Assembly: GCF_000148645.1 (NCBI RefSeq)
Contig: NC_014541.1
Coordinates: forward strand, 2,441,139-2,505,138
From: Ferrimonas balearica DSM 9799
GTDB lineage: Bacteria; Pseudomonadota; Gammaproteobacteria; Enterobacterales; Shewanellaceae
Reading direction: 5' to 3'
Length of the DNA: 64,000 bases
A program made the position numbers and the translations under genes. The notes under the pieces were generated by a model, which did not search any database, was not told where the DNA came from, and saw nothing but the letters and a program-made list of their open reading frames with translations. How positions within the stretch are numbered: the stretch's first letter is position 1; each line of letters opens with the position of its first letter. This document shows positions 26,745 to 35,207 of the stretch, one piece after another.

Positions 26745-27620
26745 ATGAACACCAAACAGCTGCGTCATATGGTACTGGCCATCCGGCTTGGCTCACTGGC
26801 ACGCGTGGCGGCCCAGCAAGGGCAAAGCCGCAGTGCCATAAGCCAATCCATCTCGGCGCTGGAGGACCAGTTCGGCGTCACTCTGTTTGAGCGCTCCGGC
26901 AACGCCATTGTCCCCACTGAGGTGGCACTCGCCCTGCTGGATGACTGCGAGCGCCTGCTGGCGACCGAGCAACGCATCGAAGCACGTTGTCAGCAATATC
27001 TCGCCACCGACGAAAGCCAGATCCGCATCGCCCGGGATGATGCCCTGCCGGAACAGTGGTGGCGGGACGCCGTGGTGGCGCTAAAGCAGGAGTTTCCATT
27101 GATCAGCTTCGTGCTGGTGCTGGCCACCCCGCAGGAGTTGCCGCAACAGGTCGCCTCCGGCGCGGTTGATCTGGGCTTTGGGCTGGGCCTGCCCGCCCAC
27201 GCCGAACTGTTGCAGCGAAATATGGGCCGGATGCGGGTACAGCGGGTTGCCAGTGGCCAGCACCCCCTCAGTCAGCAAATTCGGCTGGATGAGGATGACC
27301 TGCAAAACAGCACCCAGATCACCCTGGCCACCGCCCTGCAGCACGAGGTCCACACCGCTCACCGGCTCAGCAACGACTACATCGGCCTCTCCAGCTTTGA
27401 GCAGATCCGCGATATGGTGGAGCAACAGGTGGGCTGGGCCTGGCTGCCTGCGCCACTGCTGACCCAGCGCCTGCGCAGCGGCGCGTTCAGAGTGCTGCCG
27501 GTGGCGCCCAACGCCCTGTGGCAGGAGTATCAGGTGTGTTACCGCCAATCCTTTACGCTGGGGCTGGTCAGTGAACGGTTATGCCAGCGGCTTTCCGACT
27601 GGCTGCTCAGTTTCGACTGA
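26745..27620 (+). CDS. LysR-family transcriptional regulator
   Basis: Regulator of 291 aa with a LysR helix-turn-helix in residues 1-60 (LGSLARVAAQQGQSRSAISQ then SISALEDQFGVTLFER) and a substrate-binding domain that includes VDLGFGLGLPAHAELL. GGAG before the ATG fits. It follows the mdtJI pair on the same strand after 81 bases; control of the pump is possible but not shown. Confidence 0.88.
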   Translation: MNTKQLRHMVLAIRLGSLARVAAQQGQSRSAISQSISALEDQFGVTLFERSGNAIVPTEVALALLDDCERLLATEQRIEARCQQYLATDESQIRIARDDALPEQWWRDAVVALKQEFPLISFVLVLATPQELPQQVASGAVDLGFGLGLPAHAELLQRNMGRMRVQRVASGQHPLSQQIRLDEDDLQNSTQITLATALQHEVHTAHRLSNDYIGLSSFEQIRDMVEQQVGWAWLPAPLLTQRLRSGAFRVLPVAPNALWQEYQVCYRQSFTLGLVSERLCQRLSDWLLSFD

Positions 27621-27660
27621 GCAACTACCCTTGGCCAGAGCCCATTAAACGGACTGCGCC

Positions 27661-28152
27661 ATGCCCTCACCCCTTGAGTCCCTCCGGCAAACCCTGCCAC
27701 AGATCGGCCGATTGGTCTGGATCGGCCTGCGCCCGGCGCGAGGTGCGCCGATGCGGGCGGTCACCGACGCCTTTGTCACCCTCGAAGGCGGGTTAGAAGG
27801 AGACCGCTTTGCCGGTCGGCCCGGCTCCCGTCGCCAGATCACCCTGATCCAGGCCGAACACCTGGGCGTGGTTTCAGCGCTGTTGGGGAAACCCATCGAA
27901 CCAGAGCTGCTGCGCCGCAATCTGGTGGTTGAGGGGATCAACCTGCTTGCGCTGAAAGATCAGTGTTTCCGCATCGGCGATGTGGTGTTGGAAGGCACCG
28001 GTCCCTGCGCGCCCTGCAGCAAGATGGAGGTTGCGTTGGGGCCGGGCGGCTTCAACGCCCTGCGGGGCCATGGCGGTCTTTGCGCCCGGGTGCGAAGCGC
28101 TGGGGCCATCCATCTTGGCGATGCCGTATCCCTGCAAACAAACACCCGGTAA
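27661..28152 (+). CDS. MOSC-domain protein
   Basis: Protein of 163 aa built of one MOSC domain, the beta-barrel fold found in molybdenum-cofactor sulfurase C-termini and in YiiM/YcbX, which act on molybdenum-cofactor substrates such as N-hydroxylated compounds. Visible features are LEGGLEGDRFAGRPGSRRQ (residues 41-59), ITLIQAEHL, RNLVVEGINL and a Cys pair in GPCAPCSKM that would give the sulfur-ligand cysteine. A molybdenum-dependent TMAO reductase is also in the window but not linked. It lies 40 bases after the LysR stop. Confidence 0.87.
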   Translation: MPSPLESLRQTLPQIGRLVWIGLRPARGAPMRAVTDAFVTLEGGLEGDRFAGRPGSRRQITLIQAEHLGVVSALLGKPIEPELLRRNLVVEGINLLALKDQCFRIGDVVLEGTGPCAPCSKMEVALGPGGFNALRGHGGLCARVRSAGAIHLGDAVSLQTNTR

Positions 28153-28224
28153 CACTCTGTTCTTTATTTACCCAATTCAACACGTTAGTTTATCCGCTCA
28201 GTCTTTATTGACAGGGAATGAGTC

Positions 28225-30051
28225 ATGTTCAAAACGGCCGCAAAATGGATTGCACTGGCACTGCTGACGGTGCTGGTAATAGGAGGTGGGCTGGCCGCCC
28301 ACGAGTGGTACGCCAAAAAGCCACTGTTCTTCCGCGTCTTTGTTGACCGCGAAATGGTTAAGATGGCATTCGACAGCCCGGAGACCTTGACCTCCCTGGG
28401 CTTCCTCGAATCACTCGGCGTCAAAGGGCACAACGCCCGGCTGGATGATGACAGCCCGGCCAAGGCCGATGAGATGCTGGAGCGGGTCAGCGACATACGG
28501 GCCACCATCATGGAGTACGACGACGCCAGCCTGAACGAGTCAGACCGGCTGTCCAAAGAGATCGCGCTGTATCTGCTCGATTTCGCCGAAGAGTCCAAGC
28601 CCTACCGCTACCATAACTACCCGGTAAACCAGCTGTTTGGTATCCAGAACGGCTACCCCAGCTTTATGGAAGCCCAGCATCAGGTGCAGAGTGTTGAGGA
28701 TGCCGAAAACTACCTCGCCCGTCTGAATGCCGTCGCGCTGAAGTTTGAGCAGAACCTGGAAGGCATCAAGCTGCGTACCGACCGGGGCATCATACCGCCC
28801 CGTTTCGTCATTGAGCGGGTACTGACAGAGATGAACGACTTTGTCGCCACGCCAGCTCAGGACAACATCCTCTACACCTCCCTGCAAACCAAGCTGGATG
28901 AAACCGCCGAGGTGACAGCGCAACAACGTACCGAGTTGCTGGCCGAAGCCGAGCGTCGCATCCGTGACAGTGTTTATCCCGCCTATCAGATGCTGATCGA
29001 CTATTTCGCCGGATTGCGTGACGTGGCTGGCGACGATGACGGCTTCTGGCACCTGCCGCAGGGCGAGGAAGCCTATGCACTGGCGCTGAAACTGTTCACC
29101 ACCACCGACTACAGTGCTGACCAGATCCACCAGTTGGGGTTGCAGGAAGTTGCCCGCATTCAGGCGGAGATCCTTGAGATTCTGACCACCCAGGGTTACC
29201 AAACCGACGCCGGCTTCACCCCGGCCATCGAAGCCCTGGCGGCGGACCCGCGTTTCTACTACGAAGACAACGACGCAGGCCGCGCCGAGATCCTGAAGGA
29301 CTATCAGGCCATCCTCGATGAGATCGCCGCGGGTCTCGACGACGCCTTCAATATCCGCCCGCAAGCCGGTATGGAAGTGGTGCGTATTCCGGAATTTAAA
29401 GAGAAAACCGCCCCCGGAGCCTACTACCAGCAGCCGGCCATTGATGGCAGTCGCCCCGGCCGCTTCTTTGCCAACCTGTACGACATTAAGGCCACGCCCA
29501 GCTACAGCATGCGCACCCTGGCCTACCATGAGGGGATCCCCGGTCACCACTTCCAGATCGCCCTGGGGATGGAACAGGAGGGCCTGCCCTTCTTCCGCCG
29601 CATGTCGCCCTTCACCGCCTACGTCGAAGGCTGGGCCCTGTACAGTGAACAGTTGGCCTGGGAACTGGGCTTTCAGGACAACCCCTTCGATAACGTTGGC
29701 CGCCTCCAGGCCGAACTGTTCCGCGCGGTGCGGCTGGTGGTGGACACCGGCATCCACCACCAGCGCTGGACCCGCCAGGAGGCCATCGACTATATGCGCG
29801 CCAATACCGGCATGGCACTGTCTGACGTCACCGCCGAGATTGAGCGCTACATCGTGATGCCGGGCCAGGCCACCGCCTACAAGGTGGGTATGATGAAGAT
29901 CCTCGAACTGCGCAGCAAAGCACAGCAACAACTGGGCGAGCAGTTCGACCTGCGCGACTTCCATGATGTGGTGCTGCAGAACGGGGCGGTGCCCCTGAGC
30001 ATTCTCGAGCGTCTGGTGGACGATTACATCGAGCAAAAGCAGGCAAGCTGA
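28225..30051 (+). CDS. DUF885 family metallopeptidase-like membrane/periplasmic protein
   Basis: Probable zinc-dependent carboxypeptidase-like enzyme of the DUF885 family, 608 aa. Residues 7-26 form a membrane anchor or signal without a clear cleavage site. The metal-binding helix is YHEGIPGHHFQ at about residue 434, a variant of HEXXH with HEGIPGHH as in the gluzincin-like members, and EGWALYSEQL further on supplies the third ligand. Long helical segments fill the first half. Single gene followed by a strong terminator. Substrate unknown. Confidence 0.88.
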   Translation: MFKTAAKWIALALLTVLVIGGGLAAHEWYAKKPLFFRVFVDREMVKMAFDSPETLTSLGFLESLGVKGHNARLDDDSPAKADEMLERVSDIRATIMEYDDASLNESDRLSKEIALYLLDFAEESKPYRYHNYPVNQLFGIQNGYPSFMEAQHQVQSVEDAENYLARLNAVALKFEQNLEGIKLRTDRGIIPPRFVIERVLTEMNDFVATPAQDNILYTSLQTKLDETAEVTAQQRTELLAEAERRIRDSVYPAYQMLIDYFAGLRDVAGDDDGFWHLPQGEEAYALALKLFTTTDYSADQIHQLGLQEVARIQAEILEILTTQGYQTDAGFTPAIEALAADPRFYYEDNDAGRAEILKDYQAILDEIAAGLDDAFNIRPQAGMEVVRIPEFKEKTAPGAYYQQPAIDGSRPGRFFANLYDIKATPSYSMRTLAYHEGIPGHHFQIALGMEQEGLPFFRRMSPFTAYVEGWALYSEQLAWELGFQDNPFDNVGRLQAELFRAVRLVVDTGIHHQRWTRQEAIDYMRANTGMALSDVTAEIERYIVMPGQATAYKVGMMKILELRSKAQQQLGEQFDLRDFHDVVLQNGAVPLSILERLVDDYIEQKQAS

Positions 30052-30056
30052 ACCAG

Positions 30057-30083
30057 AACGGGGCCGATTGGCCCCGTTTTTTT
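30057..30083 (+). terminator. Intrinsic terminator of the DUF885 gene
   Basis: Stem AACGGGGCC/GGCCCCGTT, loop GATT, then a run of T, 5 bases after the stop. Confidence 0.92.
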
Positions 30084-30165
30084 ATTACCCTGAAGGGATG
30101 GGCAACCCCTTGCCAGCGCAACGGATTGCCGTATCTTTGAGGTAACTCCCCAAGGTGAACGCCAC

Positions 30166-31083
30166 ATGACCCGACCCCGTAGCCAAACCCTGCAACAGCT
30201 TGAGTTGATCACCACCCTGGTGCAAACCGGCAGCCTGACCCACACCGCACAGGCGCTTGGGGTTTCCGTCCCCGCAGTCAGTCAGGCGCTGGATAAGCTG
30301 CGGGAGCAATTGGGCGACCCGCTGATGATCCGCGATGGCCGCAGCATGACCCCCACCGCCACCGCGGCCCGCATTGCCGATGACGCGGCCCCCCATCTTG
30401 AGGCTCTGGCCGACCTGCATCGCACCCTTATGGCCAGATCCCAGTCCGACACTCTCGATATCGCCGTCTCCCCCGCCTATGAAGCGTTGGTGCTGGAAGC
30501 GCTGATCGAGTGCAACCGACGCCCGGAAAACCTGACCCTGCACTGCGCCGAACTGGGCACCAACGATTTCGTCCGCGACACCGGTCGCGTCACTGACCTT
30601 ATCGCCAAGCGCCAGCTCGATATGGCACTGGTGTTCTACCCGGTAGAAGACCCACGCTTTCACTGCATCAAAGTGCTGGAGGACCACATCCAGGTGATCC
30701 ATCGCACTGGCCATCCGCGCATCGACACCATGACGGAGGCGGATTACTACGCCGAAGAGCACGTGGTATGGAAACTCGCGGTGTTCCGCCAGGCCTGGCA
30801 GGAGCTGGTTGGCGTTGAAGTGGATGACCGCCGCATCGCTGCCGTTATCCGTGACAGCCTCGCCATGGGCGCCATCGTCTCCAAAAGCGACCTTATCGCC
30901 TCGGCCCCAGACAGCCTGTGCCGGCGCATGGCCCGCAGCCTCCCCGTGGACATGAAGCCCTTCCCGTTTCCCCACAAGCCGATCTGCACCTACCTGCTCT
31001 ACCACAAAGCCTACTCCCGCCCCGAACTGGCCGAATGGGTAAAGGATGGCGTGATGGGATTGGGGCGAAGTGATCAGGAATAG
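30166..31083 (+). CDS. LysR-family transcriptional regulator
   Basis: Regulator of 305 aa. The N-terminal helix-turn-helix spans LELITTLVQTGSLTHTAQAL and VSVPAVSQALDKLREQLGDP; the domain after residue 90 is of the LysR substrate type with LDIAVSPAYEALVLEAL. The sequence group resembles the NahR/LeuO-like branch with degenerate effector domain. The next genes on the other strand are tRNAs, so no target is suggested by position. Confidence 0.87.
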   Translation: MTRPRSQTLQQLELITTLVQTGSLTHTAQALGVSVPAVSQALDKLREQLGDPLMIRDGRSMTPTATAARIADDAAPHLEALADLHRTLMARSQSDTLDIAVSPAYEALVLEALIECNRRPENLTLHCAELGTNDFVRDTGRVTDLIAKRQLDMALVFYPVEDPRFHCIKVLEDHIQVIHRTGHPRIDTMTEADYYAEEHVVWKLAVFRQAWQELVGVEVDDRRIAAVIRDSLAMGAIVSKSDLIASAPDSLCRRMARSLPVDMKPFPFPHKPICTYLLYHKAYSRPELAEWVKDGVMGLGRSDQE

Positions 31084-31101
31084 AGACAGCAGAGCGCAAC
31101 A

Positions 31102-31129
31102 AGCCGACCGCACCGCGGTGGCTTTTTTG
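31102..31129 (+). terminator. Terminator of the LysR gene
   Basis: AGCC-g-ACCGC pairs with GCGGT-GGCT across a 3-base loop with one bulge, followed by six T. Confidence 0.8.
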
Positions 31130-31145
31130 TTTAGAGATAAACAAC

Positions 31146-31174
31146 AAAAAAGCCCAATCCGTTGGGATTGAGCT
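31146..31174 (-). terminator. Terminator of the pgsA-tRNA transcript
   Basis: On the minus strand AGCTCAATCC/GGATTGGGCT (one G-U pair) is followed by TTTTTTGTTG, 30 bases after tRNA-Leu. Confidence 0.85.
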
Positions 31175-31204
31175 TTGATGTTGTCCGCATCGCGACTGTG
31201 GAAA

Positions 31205-31291
31205 TGGTACCCGAGGCCGGACTTGAACCGGCAAGGCCATGCGGCCGACGGATTTTAAATCCGTTGTGTCTACCAATTCCACCACTCGGGC
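31205..31291 (-). tRNA. tRNA-Leu (anticodon TAA)
   Basis: An 87-nt gene with encoded CCA, long variable arm as in class II tRNAs, and anticodon loop TTTAAAA (anticodon TAA). It corresponds to leuZ of E. coli by position and sequence. Confidence 0.98.
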
Positions 31292-31305
31292 GGAGTATTG
31301 AAAAG

Positions 31306-31379
31306 TGGAGGCGCGTCCCGGAGTCGAACCGAGGTCCACGGATTTGCAATCCGCTGCATAGCCACTCTGCCAACGCGCC
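31306..31379 (-). tRNA. tRNA-Cys (anticodon GCA)
   Basis: A 74-nt gene with encoded CCA; acceptor GGCGCGT/ACGCGCC and anticodon GCA in ATTGCAAAT. Corresponds to cysT. Confidence 0.98.
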
Positions 31380-31419
31380 ATAACTTGTGTCAAACCGGCC
31401 TGAGCCAATTTGTAAAACT

Positions 31420-31495
31420 TGGAGCGGCACACGAGGTTCGAACTCGTGACCTCAACCTTGGCAAGGTTGCGCTCTACCAGCTGAGCTAGTGCCGC
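31420..31495 (-). tRNA. tRNA-Gly (anticodon GCC)
   Basis: A 76-nt gene with encoded CCA; acceptor GCGGCAC/GTGCCGC and anticodon GCC in CTTGCCAAG. First tRNA of the Gly-Cys-Leu set; same order as glyW-cysT-leuZ in E. coli. Confidence 0.98.
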
Positions 31496-31583
31496 TTAAT
31501 CAAGGTGCTTCGTTTGCGTTGCTTCCGAAGCCTGGGGGTTAACCCCTTGTCCGTAAAGCCGTTTGCCCCCGAACACGCTGCGC

Positions 31584-31611
31584 ATTTTACGGGATGGCTG
31601 AACTAAGTCAA
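31584..31611 (-). promoter_or_regulatory. Promoter of the tRNA-Gly-Cys-Leu operon
   Basis: On the minus strand TTGACT (31611-31606) and TAAAAT (31589-31584) are separated by 16 bases. The bases just after the -10 are GCGCAGCG, a GC-rich discriminator typical of growth-rate and stringently controlled stable-RNA promoters. Confidence 0.75.
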
Positions 31612-31635
31612 CCGCCAAATCGCCTCCCACTGCGC

Positions 31636-31678
31636 GTTTGCCGCCTTTTCGAGCACCTTGCTCGGGGAGACGGCAAAC
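31636..31678 (-). terminator. Two-part hairpin between pgsA and the tRNA promoter
   Basis: An outer 8-bp stem GTTTGCCG/CGGCAAAC encloses an inner 6-bp stem CGAGCA/TGCTCG. It lies 30 bases after the pgsA stop. There is no T-run on the minus strand after it, so it may be a processing or transcript-end structure rather than an efficient terminator. Confidence 0.45.
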
Positions 31679-31708
31679 CCCGTATGATTCCCGCTCAACC
31701 GCAGAAAA

Positions 31709-32263
31709 TTAACCGTGTCGGGTCAGGTCTCCCCACGCGGCACGGATGTAGGACAACATAGACCAGATGGTCAAAAAGGTCGCTACCCCCAACAGCCCGA
31801 AGGAGATGTTGGTCAGAATCGGGTTGGTGAAGTGGATGATCAAGCCGGTGATGGCGATCATCTGCGCCGCGGTTTTGAACTTGCCCAGCCAGGAAACGGC
31901 GACAATGCCCCGCTTGCCCATCTCAGCCATCCATTCACGCAGTGCGGAGATCACGATTTCACGGCCAATCATCACGATGGCAGCCATGGTGATCAGCATG
32001 TTGTCGTAGTCCGCCACCAATACCACCAGCGCTGTGGCCACCATCAGCTTGTCGACCACCGGGTCGAGGAAGGCGCCAAAGGGGGTGGATTGATTCAGAC
32101 GACGGGCCAGATAGCCATCCAGGGCATCGGTCAGCGAGGCCAGCACGAACAATCCGGCCGCCACCATGTATGACCACTTCCAGGGAACGTAGTACAGAGT
32201 AATGAAGACGGGGATCATCACCAGTCGGATCAGGGTGAGGATGTTTGGGATATTAAGCTTCAT
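31709..32263 (-). CDS. pgsA: Phosphatidylglycerophosphate synthase PgsA
   Basis: Inner-membrane enzyme that makes phosphatidylglycerophosphate from CDP-diacylglycerol and glycerol 3-phosphate, the committed step to phosphatidylglycerol and cardiolipin. The 184-aa protein begins MKLNIPNILTLIRL and holds the CDP-alcohol phosphotransferase motif D-G-x2-A-R-x8-G-x3-D-x3-D as TDALDGYLARRLNQSTPFGA with FLDPVVDK. The ATG at 32263 matches family starts; an upstream TTG extension is rejected. It follows uvrC by 47 bases, as in E. coli. Confidence 0.96.
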   Translation of the reverse strand: MKLNIPNILTLIRLVMIPVFITLYYVPWKWSYMVAAGLFVLASLTDALDGYLARRLNQSTPFGAFLDPVVDKLMVATALVVLVADYDNMLITMAAIVMIGREIVISALREWMAEMGKRGIVAVSWLGKFKTAAQMIAITGLIIHFTNPILTNISFGLLGVATFLTIWSMLSYIRAAWGDLTRHG

Positions 32264-32310
32264 GTCGTTCCCAGCAGGTGTGCAGGGGGGCAATCATGCC
32301 GTATTTGGGC

Positions 32311-34149
32311 TTACGTTCGCAATGCGTCATAGATCTTTTGTGCCAGCTGCGGGCTGATACCAGGCACTTTTGCTAGTTCCGCCACACTGGCCCGCTTAAG
32401 CTCTTGCATTCCACCAAGAAATTTCAGCAATTGCTGACGTCGCTTGGCACCAATTCCGGGGATCGATTCCAGCACCGATTGGCCCCTGGCCTTGCCCCGC
32501 GCCGCCCGGTGGCCGCTAATGGCAAACCGGTGGGCTTCGTCGCGGATATGCTGGATAAGGTGGAGCGCCGGGGCGTCCGCCGGCAGGTGAATCACCTCCC
32601 GGGTAAAACCGAGGATCAGGGTTTCCAGGCCCGGCTTGCGGCTCTCCCCCTTGGCCACCCCCACCATCAATGGCTGCGGCAGTCCGGATTCCGCCAACGC
32701 GGCTTCCATCACGGCCTCTGCCATGCTCAGTTGCCCCTTACCGCCATCGATAAACAGAATATCGGGCAGGTTATCGGCCTCCGCCACTTTCTCGTAGCGA
32801 CGCTTCAGGGCCTGCCCCATGGCCGCATAATCATCGCCGGGGGTGATGCCGCTGATGTTGTAGCGCCGGTACTCCGGTTTGGCCGGGCCTTCGGCATTAA
32901 ACACCACGCAGGAAGCCACGGTTTTCTCACCCATGGTGTGGCTGATGTCGAAGCACTCCATGCGTCGGATAGGCTGCTCCAGCTCCAGCGCTTCCGCCAG
33001 TTGCCGGAACCGCTCCGCCACCGTGCTTTTATGGGCCAGGCGAGAGCTGAGCGCACTGCGGGCGTTGGTTTCCGCCAGTCGCTGAAACTGGGCCCGTTCG
33101 CCGCGTACCCGGGTCTTGATGCTGACTTTGCCCTGCCCTCTTTCGCTGAGCATCGCTTCCAGCGCCGGCAGTTCATCGCAGGCCACATTGAGGACGATCT
33201 CTTTGGGGATATGACGCTCTTCACCACCGCCAAGGTAGAACTGCAGCAGGAAGCTGCTGATCAGCTCATCCATGTCGGTGTCGCGGGGCACCTTGGGGAA
33301 GTAACTGCGACTGCCCAGGATCTTGCCCTGGCGCACAAACAGCAGATGACAGCAGGCCATGCCGCCTTCCAGATGGATGCCGATGATGTCCAGCTCCGCC
33401 TGGTGCCCCTGTACGCCCTGTTGCTCCTGCACGGTACGCAGAGCCTGGATCTGGTCCCGGTACTGAGCGGCCTTCTCGAACGCCAGGGCCATGCTGGCCT
33501 GCTCCATCTGCTCCGCCAGCTGGCCAATCACAGTTTGGCTCTGCCCCTGCAAGAACAGCCGGGCCAGTTTGACCTGCTGGGCGTAATCCTCATCGCTGAT
33601 CATCCCGGTACAGGGGCCACTGCAGCGTTTAAGCTGGTACTGCAGGCAGGGGCGGCTTCGGTTCTTGTAGAAGCCGTCCTCACACTGACGAATGGGGAAC
33701 AGCTTCTGCATCAGATGCAGGCTTTCCCGTACCGCCCCGCCATTGGGGTAAGGCCCAAAGTAGTGCCCTTTGGCCCGCTTGGCGCCACGATGGAACGCCA
33801 ACCGTGGATGTTGGTGATCGGACAGGAAAATGTAGGGATAGGATTTGTCGTCCCGCAGCAGCACGTTGTACCGGGGCATGTACTGCTTGATGTAGTCATG
33901 TTCCAGGATCAGCGCTTCGGTTTCGGTGTGGGTCACCGTCACTTCAATGTGGCCAATCTGGGCGACCAGGGCGCGGGTTTTGGTGCTGGGCAGGTTGCTG
34001 CGGAAGTAGGAGCTCAGACGTTTTTTCAGGTCTTTGGCTTTGCCTACGTAGAGCACGGTGCCGCCCGGTGTGTCGTACATACGGTACACACCGGGCTCAC
34101 TGGTGACCGAGCGCAGAAACGCCCGGGCGTCAAAGGAGTCAGTGGGCAT
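32311..34149 (-). CDS. uvrC: Excinuclease ABC subunit C
   Basis: Dual-incision nuclease of nucleotide-excision repair, acting with UvrB on damaged DNA. The 612-aa protein has the GIY-YIG domain at the N-terminus ([20 protein letters not shown]), a Cys-rich segment [13 protein letters not shown], the UVR motif around residue 205, an RNase-H-like endonuclease domain with [12 protein letters not shown] and DGGKGQL, and tandem helix-hairpin-helix at the C-terminus. Length equals E. coli UvrC. It is 11 bases after uvrY. Confidence 0.98.
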   Translation of the reverse strand: MPTDSFDARAFLRSVTSEPGVYRMYDTPGGTVLYVGKAKDLKKRLSSYFRSNLPSTKTRALVAQIGHIEVTVTHTETEALILEHDYIKQYMPRYNVLLRDDKSYPYIFLSDHQHPRLAFHRGAKRAKGHYFGPYPNGGAVRESLHLMQKLFPIRQCEDGFYKNRSRPCLQYQLKRCSGPCTGMISDEDYAQQVKLARLFLQGQSQTVIGQLAEQMEQASMALAFEKAAQYRDQIQALRTVQEQQGVQGHQAELDIIGIHLEGGMACCHLLFVRQGKILGSRSYFPKVPRDTDMDELISSFLLQFYLGGGEERHIPKEIVLNVACDELPALEAMLSERGQGKVSIKTRVRGERAQFQRLAETNARSALSSRLAHKSTVAERFRQLAEALELEQPIRRMECFDISHTMGEKTVASCVVFNAEGPAKPEYRRYNISGITPGDDYAAMGQALKRRYEKVAEADNLPDILFIDGGKGQLSMAEAVMEAALAESGLPQPLMVGVAKGESRKPGLETLILGFTREVIHLPADAPALHLIQHIRDEAHRFAISGHRAARGKARGQSVLESIPGIGAKRRQQLLKFLGGMQELKRASVAELAKVPGISPQLAQKIYDALRT

Positions 34150-34160
34150 GGTATTGGGGT

Positions 34161-34802
34161 TCAGATCTTCTCTGAGTCCACCATACCATAACGGATCGCC
34201 AGTCGGGTCAGTTCCACATCGCCACTGATTTTCAGCTTTTCAAACAGTCGGTAGCGGTAGCTGTTGACGGTTTTCGGGCTCAGGTTCAGCTGCTCGGAGA
34301 TCTCCGACACCTTCTGACCGGAGGTGACCATCATGGTGATCTGAAGCTCACGCTCGGACAGATCATCAAACGGATTCTTCTCCGGGTTAAAGGGTTTGAG
34401 CGCCATCTGCTGGGCAATCTCCGGCGCGATATAGCGCTGACCTGAGGCCACCACACGAATCGCCTGCACCATATCGGCGGGCGGTGCGTTTTTGGTCAGG
34501 AACCCGGCTGCACCGGCGGCCATCACCTTGGAGGGGATGGGTTCTTCGGTGTAGACGGTCAAAATGATGATGCGGGCGTCCGGGTTGTAACGCAGGATTT
34601 TGCGGGTGGCTTCGAGACCACCAATACCCGGCATACTCATGTCCATGAGGATCACATCGCAATCGTGCTTCCGGCACCAGGCGACGGCTTGCTCGCCGTC
34701 TTCAACCTCGCCGACCACCTTGATCCCGCGCTCGTCCTCCAGGATCCGGCTGATCCCGGTTCGCACCAGGGCATGGTCGTCGACCAATAACACGTTGATC
34801 AC
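34161..34802 (-). CDS. uvrY: Response regulator UvrY/GacA (BarA partner)
   Basis: Response regulator of the BarA-UvrY (GacS-GacA) system, which activates the CsrB/CsrC-type RNAs that sequester CsrA. The 213-aa protein has a receiver domain with Asp54 in ILMDMSMPG and a LuxR helix-turn-helix with [20 protein letters not shown] and [16 protein letters not shown]. The start codon is GTG at 34802 with GAGAGG upstream. A csrD-like gene is also in this window (58015-59907), so two parts of the Csr circuit are present here. Confidence 0.96.
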   Translation of the reverse strand: MINVLLVDDHALVRTGISRILEDERGIKVVGEVEDGEQAVAWCRKHDCDVILMDMSMPGIGGLEATRKILRYNPDARIIILTVYTEEPIPSKVMAAGAAGFLTKNAPPADMVQAIRVVASGQRYIAPEIAQQMALKPFNPEKNPFDDLSERELQITMMVTSGQKVSEISEQLNLSPKTVNSYRYRLFEKLKISGDVELTRLAIRYGMVDSEKI

Positions 34803-35163
34803 AGTGAAGCCTCTCTATCACTTGCGGTTGGCTGTGTCGGATGGAGCTTCGATGATACTCGCAATTGGTAATGGGTCAATAGCGTCTTCAGTATCAGCGA
34901 ATACTTATTTGTCATGCACTTAGCATCAGCTTAGCAGCAAAGGTGTCAGTTTTGTTACAGCCACTCAGGTGCCGCGTATCCCTGCCGTTGTGAGCAACAA
35001 CGACTCACTCAATCCACTGTGATGGGTCTGCGGATTCCAGGCATTGGAGACCGCGCCACACCCAGCCAATATTAACCGAATTGGGGCGCTAGTGCCCTAC
35101 TCCCCATTGCGGTGTTTTGTCCTGTTTGTGAGCGACTCCCCTACTGACTCCAACCTCAACGAT
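34803..35163. other. Intergenic region upstream of uvrY
   Basis: About 360 bases of lower GC between uvrY and the fadE terminator. It must carry the uvrY promoter. I see no CsrB-like cluster of GGA stem-loops, no tRNA and no convincing reading frame; a short direct repeat CTTAGCA occurs twice near 34919-34938. Confidence 0.5.
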
Positions 35164-35192
35164 AAAAAACACCGCCACTGGGGCGGTGTTTT
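35164..35192 (-). terminator. Intrinsic terminator of fadE
   Basis: An 11-bp stem AAAACACCGCC/GGCGGTGTTTT with a 5-base loop; on the minus strand TTTTTTATC follows. Confidence 0.9.
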
Positions 35193-35207
35193 AGTGAGGT
35201 GTCCGGC

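Noticed and set aside
34803..35163. CsrB-type RNA next to uvrY
   Set aside because: There is no series of GGA-bearing stem-loops and no good terminator on the plus strand.
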